21,312 nt of DNA, taken from the NCBI GenBank assembly GCA_009692275.1, contig SHZL01000011.1, forward strand, positions 1-21,312. The letters run 5' to 3'. Positions 7,874 through 14,461 of the stretch are shown piece after piece; the first letter of the stretch is position 1, and every line of letters begins with the position of its first letter. This stretch comes from Lysobacterales bacterium (GTDB lineage Bacteria; Pseudomonadota; Gammaproteobacteria; Xanthomonadales; SZUA-36). The notes beneath the pieces are model-generated. The model did no database searches. It worked only from the letters and a program-made list of their open reading frames with translations, and was not told where the DNA came from. The position numbers and the translations under genes were made by a program.

Positions 7874-8938
7874 ATGACAAAACTCTCATCAAACCCCGCG
7901 GAAATTTCCGTAGCGCTCATCACCATGGATAATTTCCGTTCGCTGAGCCAGCTGCTGCAGTACATCCAGGCACAGACCGCAAAGGCACGCATCGAAGTTA
8001 TCATTATCTGCCCCACCCTTGCGGAACTCGCGCTGGATGTCGAACAACTGCAGGGTTTCGCCGCATTCAAAGTGGTTCCCATTGGCCCTATCAATAATCT
8101 GCACGAGCCGCGCATTGCGGCTATGCGCAATGCCACCGCACCCATCGTCGCGTTTACCGAAGACCACTGCTTCCCTGCTCCGGAATGGGCTGCTGCCCTG
8201 ATCGAAGCGCACCGGGGTCCGTGGGCAGCAGTTGGACCTATCATCGGTTTGGCCAATCCGCAGCACCACCGGGCCTGGGCATCCTATTTCATGCAATACG
8301 GTAACTGGGTGGCGGGCAGCGGCAGGCTGGGTGGCGAGTCCAGTGATGTGGCCGGACATAACAGCAGCTACAAACGCGATGTGTTGCTGGCCTATGGTGC
8401 AGACCTTGACCGCCTGATGGTGTTTGAAACCACTCTGCACGAGGAACTGGTTGCTCGAGGCCACCGTTTGTATGTTGCCGCGGATGCCCGGTCCTACCAC
8501 GTATTCATCACCCGCTTAAGGCCTTTCCTGGTAGAACACTTCCATATCGGACGGCTGCTGGCTGCAACCCGAAGAAGACGCTGGTCCGCGGGACGTCGCC
8601 TTGTTTACGTGCTGGCAAGTCCGCTTATTCCCCTGGTCCGCTTATACCGTATCCTCGGCATGATCAGGAAAAATGACCTGCAGAAGGACCTGCTGCCGGG
8701 AATTGTTCCACCCCTGTTGGCAGGCTTGCTGGTCAGCGCAGCCGGTGAGTGTGCCGGTTACGCAACTGGCATAGGGCGGGCTGCGGAAGAATCCGTCGAC
8801 CTGGACATGAACCGCTGGCGCTATGTCATGGACGAGGAAAAAGCCGTGCTCTGGTCAGGGAAAATGCTGCGGTTTTCGCCGGAACCGCCCCGCCCGGGCA
8901 AGGGCGCAAAGCTGTCACACCCCGGACAGCCCGGCTGA
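7874..8938 (+). CDS. GT2-like glycosyltransferase with altered metal-binding motif
   Basis: The 354-aa product has a recognisable GT2 fold: SVALITMDNFRSLSQLL at the N terminus, RIAAMRNATAPIVAFTEDHCFP in the nucleotide-sugar region, and a middle region (WASYFMQYGNWVAGS; AGHNSSYKRDVLL) resembling the 4437-5342 protein. The usual DxD is replaced by E96-D97-H98, so metal or donor binding may differ. HEELVARGHRLYVAADA matches the acceptor/catalytic side. A C-terminal hydrophobic region (GIVPPLLAGLLVSAAGECAG) is followed by a roughly 60-residue hydrophilic tail. It follows the sulfotransferase by 9 bp and ends one base before the stop of the convergent second sulfotransferase. It could be a transferase with unusual chemistry or a catalytically weakened paralog. 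Confidence 0.8.
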   Translation: MTKLSSNPAEISVALITMDNFRSLSQLLQYIQAQTAKARIEVIIICPTLAELALDVEQLQGFAAFKVVPIGPINNLHEPRIAAMRNATAPIVAFTEDHCFPAPEWAAALIEAHRGPWAAVGPIIGLANPQHHRAWASYFMQYGNWVAGSGRLGGESSDVAGHNSSYKRDVLLAYGADLDRLMVFETTLHEELVARGHRLYVAADARSYHVFITRLRPFLVEHFHIGRLLAATRRRRWSAGRRLVYVLASPLIPLVRLYRILGMIRKNDLQKDLLPGIVPPLLAGLLVSAAGECAGYATGIGRAAEESVDLDMNRWRYVMDEEKAVLWSGKMLRFSPEPPRPGKGAKLSHPGQPG

Positions 8939-8939
8939 A

Positions 8940-9815
8940 TCAGGTGAGCCAGCCCGGAAATTCCCGACCAGCGAATTTCTCGAGCTGGCGGACTTCCGGG
9001 CGGAAGATCGCGTTCAGTTCGCTGCGCAATCCAGGGTCCAGTTGGGGGCGGGTCATGGGCGTGGAAAACATCCAGTACAACAATTGGTCGCTGTGATGGC
9101 TTAGCGCTCGCTGCGTGGGCATGTGCAGTGGTAGCTGCCCCAGTGCGCGCAGGGCGTGACGGCCAAAGTTACGGTGTATGGCAGCCCCCAGGGCATTTTT
9201 TCTCCTTTTACCGGCAGTTGGATGACGGACAACATCAAAGGCCGGACTTGAGAAATGTGCATCGACCCCGAGGAAGTGGAATATCTGCCGTAGCGTTTCT
9301 TTTCTGCGGGTCATGAAACTGTCGTAATCCACGATCAGAAAACGGCTCGCATCGAAATACGCCAGGAACTGGCTGAGCTGGGTGAAATACAGGCTTTCAG
9401 AGACATAAACGTTTCCCAGGGGGTTTCCCGAAAACGCTTCCCCAGGTTCAGCATGCTCCAGAAGCTCGCAAACGTTGTGCACATACCTCGAAATCATCCG
9501 CTCCACGGGATCCCTCACCATGTAGATGAATTTTCCGTGGGGAAGTACCTCGGACATCCGCTGCGCTACGCCCTGTTGAACCGGATAGTGCGAATATCCA
9601 CCGCCAAAACTTTCGACCAGCACCCGTCTGTGCGGAAACTGTTGCCGGTACCACTCCTGCCCGCGACGCCAATTGCCCGGGTCGAGGAAGAAATGCACTT
9701 CCTTGCTGCGCGGCACTCCTATTTCGGGGTGGGCGTGCAAGTAGTAATGCAGGCTGGTGGTGCCGCACTTGGAAGCACCTATACAGACGGCATCAGGCAG
9801 CGGGGGAAGTGTCAT
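8940..9815 (-). CDS. Sulfotransferase family protein
   Basis: This 291-aa protein resembles heparan-sulfate/NodH-type sulfotransferases. Its N terminus has the 5'-phosphosulfate loop CIGASKCGTTSLHYYL (about 11-26), followed by HPEIGVPRSKEVHFF. The 3'-phosphate motif FIYMVRDPVERMISRYVHN lies at about 96-114, and FLIVDYDSFMTRRKETLRQIFHFLGVD follows. It probably moves sulfate from PAPS to a carbohydrate hydroxyl. It is clearly a different subfamily from the 7019-7864 protein, so two distinct sulfation steps are likely. It is transcribed toward the GT2-like gene, with one base between the two stop codons, and is divergent from the methyltransferase gene across 97 bp. Confidence 0.9.
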   Translation of the reverse strand: MTLPPLPDAVCIGASKCGTTSLHYYLHAHPEIGVPRSKEVHFFLDPGNWRRGQEWYRQQFPHRRVLVESFGGGYSHYPVQQGVAQRMSEVLPHGKFIYMVRDPVERMISRYVHNVCELLEHAEPGEAFSGNPLGNVYVSESLYFTQLSQFLAYFDASRFLIVDYDSFMTRRKETLRQIFHFLGVDAHFSSPAFDVVRHPTAGKRRKNALGAAIHRNFGRHALRALGQLPLHMPTQRALSHHSDQLLYWMFSTPMTRPQLDPGLRSELNAIFRPEVRQLEKFAGREFPGWLT

Positions 9816-9855
9816 TGGAATGAAGCCTTAGCCAAAGGAAACATTTTCTCACAAA

Positions 9856-9885
9856 TTGTCCACCGCCCTTGATACGCGGTAGTAT
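9856..9885 (+). promoter_or_regulatory. Candidate sigma-70-type promoter for the methyltransferase gene
   Basis: TTGTCC at 9856-9861 and TAGTAT at 9880-9885 are separated by 18 bp, upstream of an AGGAA ribosome-binding site at 9901-9905 and the ATG at 9913. This is pattern-matching by eye in a 97-bp divergent gap; other assignments are possible. Confidence 0.3.
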
Positions 9886-9912
9886 CCTTCGACCACCATC
9901 AGGAACCCCACC

Positions 9913-10695
9913 ATGGTTTGGCCACGACGAAATCACCGCGCTTTTGTCGGTAGCAACCCTGCCTTGTACGACTTTGAGGGGGCCAGCCAATTTAACCTCC
10001 TTACCCTGCTTGGTTTGCGCGAAGACCAGTACGTGCTGGATATAGGCTGCGGTTCATTGCGAGCCGGCAGGTTGTTGATACCCTATTTGCAGCGGGGGCA
10101 TTACTACGGGCTGGATCCCGACAGATCTTTGGTCCTGCAGGGAGTAAAAAACGAGGTAGGGGATGACCTGCTGAAGCTGCGTGAACCCGTTTTTGTGCAC
10201 AACGCGGACTTCAAACTGGGTCAAGTCCAACAGCCCTTCGATTTTATTCTGGCCAACTCGATATTCAGCCATGCCAGCCGGGAGCAGATTCTGCTCTGCC
10301 TCAGGCTGGTGGCGGAGACTTTGGGTGGGAATGGCATTTTCCTCGCAAGCTACTATCCTGGCGAGAAAAGTTACGCAGGCGAGGCCTGGGTATATCCGGA
10401 AAACGTGTGTTACCGGTCGACAGACCTGGTCGAAATGGCAGCACTGAACGGCATGCACCTCGCGGAGATTGCCTGGCCCCACGTCAATGATCAGCGATGG
10501 GTCATGATTGCCCGGCATGAGGAAAGTTTGGCCAGGTTCAGGCTGGACGATCAGGATGTGCTGCTGGCAGAACAGGCTGCCCGACAGGCCGCCAGTAAAC
10601 TGTATCGGGAAATTACCCGCGATCCCGTGTATGGATGGCTGGTGAGAATCCGCGCCTTGCTCACCGAACTGGGGTTTAAAAAGCCGCGGGCCTAG
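9913..10695 (+). CDS. Class I SAM-dependent methyltransferase
   Basis: The 260-aa protein contains a SAM-binding motif I VLDIGCGSLRAGRLLIPYL (about 41-59), a motif II acidic end in YYGLDPD (64-70), and a motif IV-like DFILANSIFSHASREQI, the usual layout of a Rossmann methyltransferase. AGGAA seven bases before the ATG supports this start. Methyl acceptor is unknown; in this neighbourhood O-methylation of a sugar or of a terminal residue is the reasonable guess. There is no membrane segment. Its stop codon shares the four-base CTAG (10692-10695) with the stop of the convergent Ada gene, so the two genes end nose to nose with no room for a conventional terminator. Confidence 0.85.
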   Translation: MVWPRRNHRAFVGSNPALYDFEGASQFNLLTLLGLREDQYVLDIGCGSLRAGRLLIPYLQRGHYYGLDPDRSLVLQGVKNEVGDDLLKLREPVFVHNADFKLGQVQQPFDFILANSIFSHASREQILLCLRLVAETLGGNGIFLASYYPGEKSYAGEAWVYPENVCYRSTDLVEMAALNGMHLAEIAWPHVNDQRWVMIARHEESLARFRLDDQDVLLAEQAARQAASKLYREITRDPVYGWLVRIRALLTELGFKKPRA

Positions 10696-11765
10696 CCCGG
10701 CCTTTCCCGATCCAGCAATGCCTGTTTGCGCTCAACGCCCCAGCGATAACCTGACAGGCTGCCATCGCTGCGCACCACCCGATGGCACGGGATAGCCACT
10801 GCCAGCTTGTTCGCGCCGCATGCTTGCGCAACCGCTCTCATTGATTTCGGCGCGCCAATATCCTTTGCAATGGCTGCATAACTGGCCGTTTGACCCATGG
10901 GTATTTTGCCCAGGGCCTTCCAGACACGCTGCTGGAACGCGGTACCACGAATATCCAGTGGCAGCTTCAACTCGGAGCCCGGTGCATCGATAAAGGATAC
11001 TACCCGTGCGATCCAGTCGTCGAAATCGGCATCCCCGCCAACGAGTTCGGCCCGGGGGAATTGTTCCTGGAACATCTGTAGTAGCTCTTCGGCCGTGTCG
11101 CCGAGCAAAATCGAACACACGCCCTGGTCGGTTGCACCAACCAATATGGTCCCCAGCGAACACTCTCCCAGCGCAAAACGGATGGTCTCGCCCGTACCGC
11201 CGGCACGCCGTTTGCGAGGTGTCATTCCCAGGACTTGCCGTGAGGTTTCGTAGAATCGCCCACTGGAACTGAACCCCGCGCCGTAAATGACTTCTGTAAC
11301 CGAGTCTTTCGTAGCCAGGCCGTCCCGCACTTTCTGGTCCCGCTGCGCGGTCGCATACGCCTTGGGCGTCAGCCCGGCGATTTTCCTGAAGATGCGGTGA
11401 AAATGATGCTTGCTCAGGCCCACCGTCGCGGCCAGTTCATCCAGGTTTGGTGCGTGCTCCGCCGATTCAATCAAACGGCAGGCCTGGACCACAACGGCTG
11501 CGTAGCGCTCGTCTGCTGAAGCATCATCCGGGTGACAGCGCATGCATGCGCGGAACCCGGCCGCTGCCGCGTCGGCGCCGCTATCAAAGAACACCACATT
11601 CTTTCTGTGGGCCGTGCGCGAAGGACATGAGGGGCGGCAATAGATGCCGGTGGTTCGAACCGCATAATAAAAATGACCATCCGCTGCCCGCTCACGACCG
11701 GCTACTGCGGCCCAGCGGTCAGCGGCATTCGCGTACGCGCTTTTTGTTCTCTTTGCATGCAGCAT
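10692..11765 (-). CDS. ada: Ada: bifunctional methylated-DNA--protein-cysteine methyltransferase and transcriptional regulator
   Basis: The 357-aa protein has the three modules of Ada. The N-terminal zinc domain carries Cys43 and Cys47 (GIYCRPSCPSR) and Cys74 and Cys77 (RACMRCHPDD); Cys43 corresponds to the methylphosphotriester acceptor. An AraC-type helix-turn-helix follows (LDELAATVGLSKHHFHRIFRKIAGLTPKAY, about 108-137). The C-terminal O6-methylguanine methyltransferase domain has the acceptor Cys327 in PCHRV, followed by SGYRWG. By family knowledge it repairs alkylated DNA and, once methylated at the N-terminal Cys, activates its own regulon. GGAGAAGG five bases before the ATG supports the start. 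No alkB or alkA neighbour is present. It points toward the methyltransferase gene and shares a CTAG stop with it. Confidence 0.95.
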   Translation of the reverse strand: MLHAKRTKSAYANAADRWAAVAGRERAADGHFYYAVRTTGIYCRPSCPSRTAHRKNVVFFDSGADAAAAGFRACMRCHPDDASADERYAAVVVQACRLIESAEHAPNLDELAATVGLSKHHFHRIFRKIAGLTPKAYATAQRDQKVRDGLATKDSVTEVIYGAGFSSSGRFYETSRQVLGMTPRKRRAGGTGETIRFALGECSLGTILVGATDQGVCSILLGDTAEELLQMFQEQFPRAELVGGDADFDDWIARVVSFIDAPGSELKLPLDIRGTAFQQRVWKALGKIPMGQTASYAAIAKDIGAPKSMRAVAQACGANKLAVAIPCHRVVRSDGSLSGYRWGVERKQALLDRERPG

Positions 11766-11867
11766 GGCAACCTTCTCCAGACACTAGCCCCATAAACGAT
11801 GTGAGACATTTTACCCGTGCGCTGGCAATGAAAACTCCGGGTCTTGCTTTTGAATTCAGAAAGTCAA
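11766..11867 (-). promoter_or_regulatory. Upstream region of ada with candidate -10 and a partial Ada-box-like core
   Basis: On the minus strand, TAAAAT (11813-11808) is a plausible -10 about 40 bases before the ada ATG. Just upstream, AGCGCA (11823-11818) matches the last six bases of the E. coli Ada box AAAGCGCA. The element lies closer to the -10 than in E. coli, so an autoregulatory site is only a possibility. The remainder of the gap up to the phzF stop at 11868 holds no gene. Confidence 0.25.
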
Positions 11868-12785
11868 TCAGCCGATGTGGAACAACCCTTCCGCAACCAT
11901 GACGCAACTGCCGCCGATCCAGACAGATGCGACCTTTCCCGCTGCCTTCTCCGCACGGGCATCCAGGACGCTGGGCCTGCCCATTTCCACGCCCTGGGCA
12001 ATTTTCCATGAAAAATGCCCGCTTTCCGCGCTATCGAGCTGAGCCAGCAGGCCACACAGGGCACAGTTGGCGCTGCCGGTAGCCGGATCTTCAACCGCTC
12101 CATCGAATGGCGCATACATGCGGGCGCGGATATCAAACTCGTCGTCGCTACGTGCATACAAATGCACATCGGGCCTGATCCCCAGGTTTTGCAGCTCTGC
12201 AAATCCGGCAAGGTTTGGCCGTGCGCGCTGCAAGGCGGCAACATCGCGCAACTCAACAATCAGAAACGGCAGCCCGACCGAAGCCACCTGCGGCTTATGG
12301 GATGTCGTCAGTACCTCGTCGGTGTGCAGCGATAATGCGTGCGCAACGGCATCAGCCGTCGCTGTCTTGCCAATTGTTAAAGCCTGCGGCGCCTTGAGTT
12401 CACAGGTGAGTATCGCGTCATCCTGCAGCCTGATGCTGATCGGGACCACGCCCGCTTCTTCCTCGAAGCGGACCTCGATCCCCCTCTCTGCCACAAACTG
12501 TTCGGCAGCACCCAGTTCACCTGTCGTCGCCAAAACAAATGCCGTTCCAATGTTGGGGTGGCCGGCAAAAGGCACTTCCATTGTGGGTGTATAGATCCGC
12601 AGTTTGCGGGTGCCCCCGGTTTCCGGCGGGAAAACAAATGTAGTCTCGGAAAAATTGAACTCCCGGGCGATCGATTGCATTTGCTGCGGGCCAAGTCCGG
12701 TCGCCTGGGGAAATACGGCCAGCGGATTGCCGCCAAACCGTTGGTTCGTGAATACGTCACATATGTAATACTTGAACGATCGCAT
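11868..12785 (-). CDS. PhzF-family isomerase/epimerase-like protein
   Basis: The 305-aa product begins like PhzF-family proteins: YYICDVFTNQRFGGNPLAVF (about 6-25), then REFNFSETTFVF with the conserved catalytic Glu at residue 47, and PTMEVPFAGHPNIGTAFVL. The second half repeats the fold and has AVEDPATGSANCALCGLL, another family hallmark. Length is normal. PhzF itself isomerises a phenazine precursor, but most family members have unknown substrates, and no phenazine genes are here. The protein is expected to be cytoplasmic. It is divergent from the metallopeptidase gene across a short gap and in the same direction as ada, about 100 bp upstream of it. Confidence 0.9.
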   Translation of the reverse strand: MRSFKYYICDVFTNQRFGGNPLAVFPQATGLGPQQMQSIAREFNFSETTFVFPPETGGTRKLRIYTPTMEVPFAGHPNIGTAFVLATTGELGAAEQFVAERGIEVRFEEEAGVVPISIRLQDDAILTCELKAPQALTIGKTATADAVAHALSLHTDEVLTTSHKPQVASVGLPFLIVELRDVAALQRARPNLAGFAELQNLGIRPDVHLYARSDDEFDIRARMYAPFDGAVEDPATGSANCALCGLLAQLDSAESGHFSWKIAQGVEMGRPSVLDARAEKAAGKVASVWIGGSCVMVAEGLFHIG

Positions 12786-12836
12786 GTGGGCAGCTTACCG
12801 CAATAAATGCCACACACACTGCCAGGACGGTGGCGC

Positions 12837-13898
12837 ATGATTCGGAATTTTATTGCTGCGGTGGGTTTCATTGCCATCATTTGGACCGGAACAGGCCAGG
12901 CCGATTCACCACAAGCTTGTGGTGAAGATATGGACTGTTTGCGCCAACTCCACTCCACCCACCGGGTGAAAGAAGCCAGTTACTGGCTTGCATATCAGGC
13001 CTTACCCATGGATAGCCGCATCCTTGCGGCGCCGGCGAAACTGGTTGAGTACCTCAACCTGGATAACCAGATCTATGGTTTCCCCAATCGGCCCCGAATC
13101 GCCAAGCCCGAAAGGCAATTCCTCAAGGATATCAATGCAGCCATCAATGAAATCCCCGCCGCGGTAAAAACCCTGATCGATGGACGCCTGATGGGGGTTT
13201 TCCTGGTGGAAGACCTGGGCGGAACGGGTTTCACGGACTATGTTTACGATGCACAGCACATGCCGGTTGGCGCCTTTGTGGTGCTCGACGCTGGCGTACT
13301 GACGAAGTCAGCGAACGCCTGGGCCACGTGGAAAGAAAGCACTCCGTTTGTAGCAGACCCGGGATTTAAGCTGCACGCGAACATTGAAAGTGACGCGGAT
13401 GACAATCGAAAACAGGCTTTGCAGTACATCCTGTTGCACGAATTCGGGCACGTAGCAAGCGTTGGGCGCGACTTCCACCCCCGCTGGGACGAATGGGATT
13501 GCAAAAAAAATCCCCCGGAACAATTTCCTTTCTTCGAGCTGTCGTGGCAGCTGAACGGTTCCCCGGACTGTAAGGTCATATCAAAGTTCGACCAGTCCGG
13601 GTTTTCCTATCGTGTGGACGTGATTTACTATTTTGGCGCGAAACTGGCTCAAGCAGTCAGCCCGGAGGTTTATACGCAACTGGAGCAAACCAACTTTCCC
13701 AGCCTGTACGCGGCAAATATGCCCGCCGATGATTTTGCGGAATCGTTTGTGACCTATGTACATCAAATCCTGATGGGCAAGCCGTTTGAGATCAGGATTG
13801 ACCGGCAGGAGCAGCGACTGACCACGTTTACCGGTTGCTGGGGCGCTGCACGCTGTGTGGCCAAACAGGCAATGATTGCCAAGCTGTTCACTAACTAG
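12837..13898 (+). CDS. Exported putative zinc metallopeptidase (HEFGH motif), uncharacterised
   Basis: I do not recognise a named family. The ATG at 12837 is preferred over one at 12807 because AGGACGG lies just upstream and the product then begins with a signal peptide (MIRNFIAAVGFIAIIW, cleavage probably after TGTGQA). The mature part contains ILLHEFGHVASVGRDF, with HEFGH at 201-205 matching the HExxH zinc-binding helix, and about 100 residues later DDFAESFVTYVHQ, where E302 could be the third zinc ligand of a gluzincin. Cysteines near both ends (ACGEDMDC; GCWGAARC) suggest disulfides in the periplasm. Length is 353 aa. It is followed without a gap by a small membrane protein, suggesting cotranslation. 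Substrate unknown; the peptidase assignment is motif-based. Confidence 0.75.
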   Translation: MIRNFIAAVGFIAIIWTGTGQADSPQACGEDMDCLRQLHSTHRVKEASYWLAYQALPMDSRILAAPAKLVEYLNLDNQIYGFPNRPRIAKPERQFLKDINAAINEIPAAVKTLIDGRLMGVFLVEDLGGTGFTDYVYDAQHMPVGAFVVLDAGVLTKSANAWATWKESTPFVADPGFKLHANIESDADDNRKQALQYILLHEFGHVASVGRDFHPRWDEWDCKKNPPEQFPFFELSWQLNGSPDCKVISKFDQSGFSYRVDVIYYFGAKLAQAVSPEVYTQLEQTNFPSLYAANMPADDFAESFVTYVHQILMGKPFEIRIDRQEQRLTTFTGCWGAARCVAKQAMIAKLFTN

Positions 13899-14102
13899 AT
13901 GGACATCGCACTACTTGCCTGGGGCTTTCTGTTCAGTTCGATAGGACTGAGTTTTTTCATGTACGGCAAGAGCCAGAAATCACTCATCCCCTTGAGTTGC
14001 GGGCTGGTTCTGATGATCTATCCTTACTTCGTTTCAAACTCGACCTGGATGGTTGTTATCGGAGTGGTTCTTAGTGCCCTTCCCTACTTCGTCAGGCTCT
14101 GA
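13899..14102 (+). CDS. Small three-segment membrane protein, uncharacterised
   Basis: This 67-aa protein begins directly after the stop of the metallopeptidase gene (TAG then ATG), so translational coupling is likely. It has three hydrophobic segments at about 2-22, 29-45 and 50-64, separated by a short basic loop (YGKSQKS) and a polar turn (VSNSTW), and ends LPYFVRL. Conserved-looking aromatic and Gly-rich helices and the tidy layout make a real gene likely. Small conserved membrane proteins of this type exist in gammaproteobacteria without known function. Association with the upstream exported peptidase is inferred from position only. Confidence 0.75.
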   Translation: MDIALLAWGFLFSSIGLSFFMYGKSQKSLIPLSCGLVLMIYPYFVSNSTWMVVIGVVLSALPYFVRL

Positions 14103-14134
14103 TCCGACGCTACCAGGCACAGTGCCGGGGCCAG

Positions 14135-14234
14135 GGAGCGGTGAATTCTTTCTGGACACGCCGTGAATACATCCATGTAGGCTCCTCGCCAGCTTCCCTG
14201 CTGGCGACGGTCCAGAAAGAACTCCCCACTCCCC
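14135..14234. repeat. Hairpin module of the intergenic repeat (long imperfect inverted arms)
   Basis: GAATTCTTTCTGGAC at 14143-14157 is the reverse complement of GTCCAGAAAGAACTC at 14210-14224 except for one base, and the pairing extends outward with mismatches to about 14135 and 14234. Inside sits a second hairpin with a perfect 7-bp stem, CGCCAGC / GCTGGCG. The DNA or its RNA could form a branched stem about 100 bases long. Confidence 0.85.
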
Positions 14235-14428
14235 GTCCTCGGACGCTGGGTGCTGCGACGCATTACCGAATGAATCCGCACGTTTGAACGGCACTGCGGT
14301 GCCAGAACGACAAGCAAACCGGGGCGGGGAGCCTTTTCCGGGAGTGTATGCGGCAGGGATGCCGCATCCAAGCCTACAGGGATGTATCTACGGCGTCTCC
14401 CGGGAAAGGGTACCGGACGCGGGTTGCG
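14177..14428 (+). repeat. Left copy of a 252-bp inverted repeat
   Basis: This stretch aligns base for base, without gaps and with only scattered substitutions, to the reverse complement of 21061-21312; the 60 bases 14249-14308 are identical. It contains ATGCGGCAGGGATGCCGCAT (14347-14366; 8-bp stem, 4-base loop), the smaller GGCAC/GTGCC hairpin, and matching CCGGGAG / CTCCCGGG arms about 60 bases apart. No open frame in it looks coding and no transposase is nearby. Its style matches dispersed intergenic hairpin repeats in some marine gammaproteobacteria (from memory). Confidence 0.92.
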
Positions 14429-14444
14429 CTCCCTGGCCTCGGCA

Positions 14445-14456
14445 CTGTACGTACAG
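14445..14456. repeat. Perfect 12-bp palindrome
   Basis: CTGTACGTACAG is its own reverse complement. It lies a few bases beyond the stop codon of the decayed trans-sulfuration gene and next to the repeat edge. It may be a protein-binding site or chance. Confidence 0.5.
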
Positions 14457-14461
14457 AAATA

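Noticed and set aside
11868..12785. Phenazine biosynthesis
   Set aside because: Only a PhzF-family protein is present. The family is widespread and no other phz genes occur in the window.
14135..14428. CRISPR array or attachment site
   Set aside because: The hairpin units are not equally spaced, have no unique spacers, and no cas or integrase gene is present in the window.
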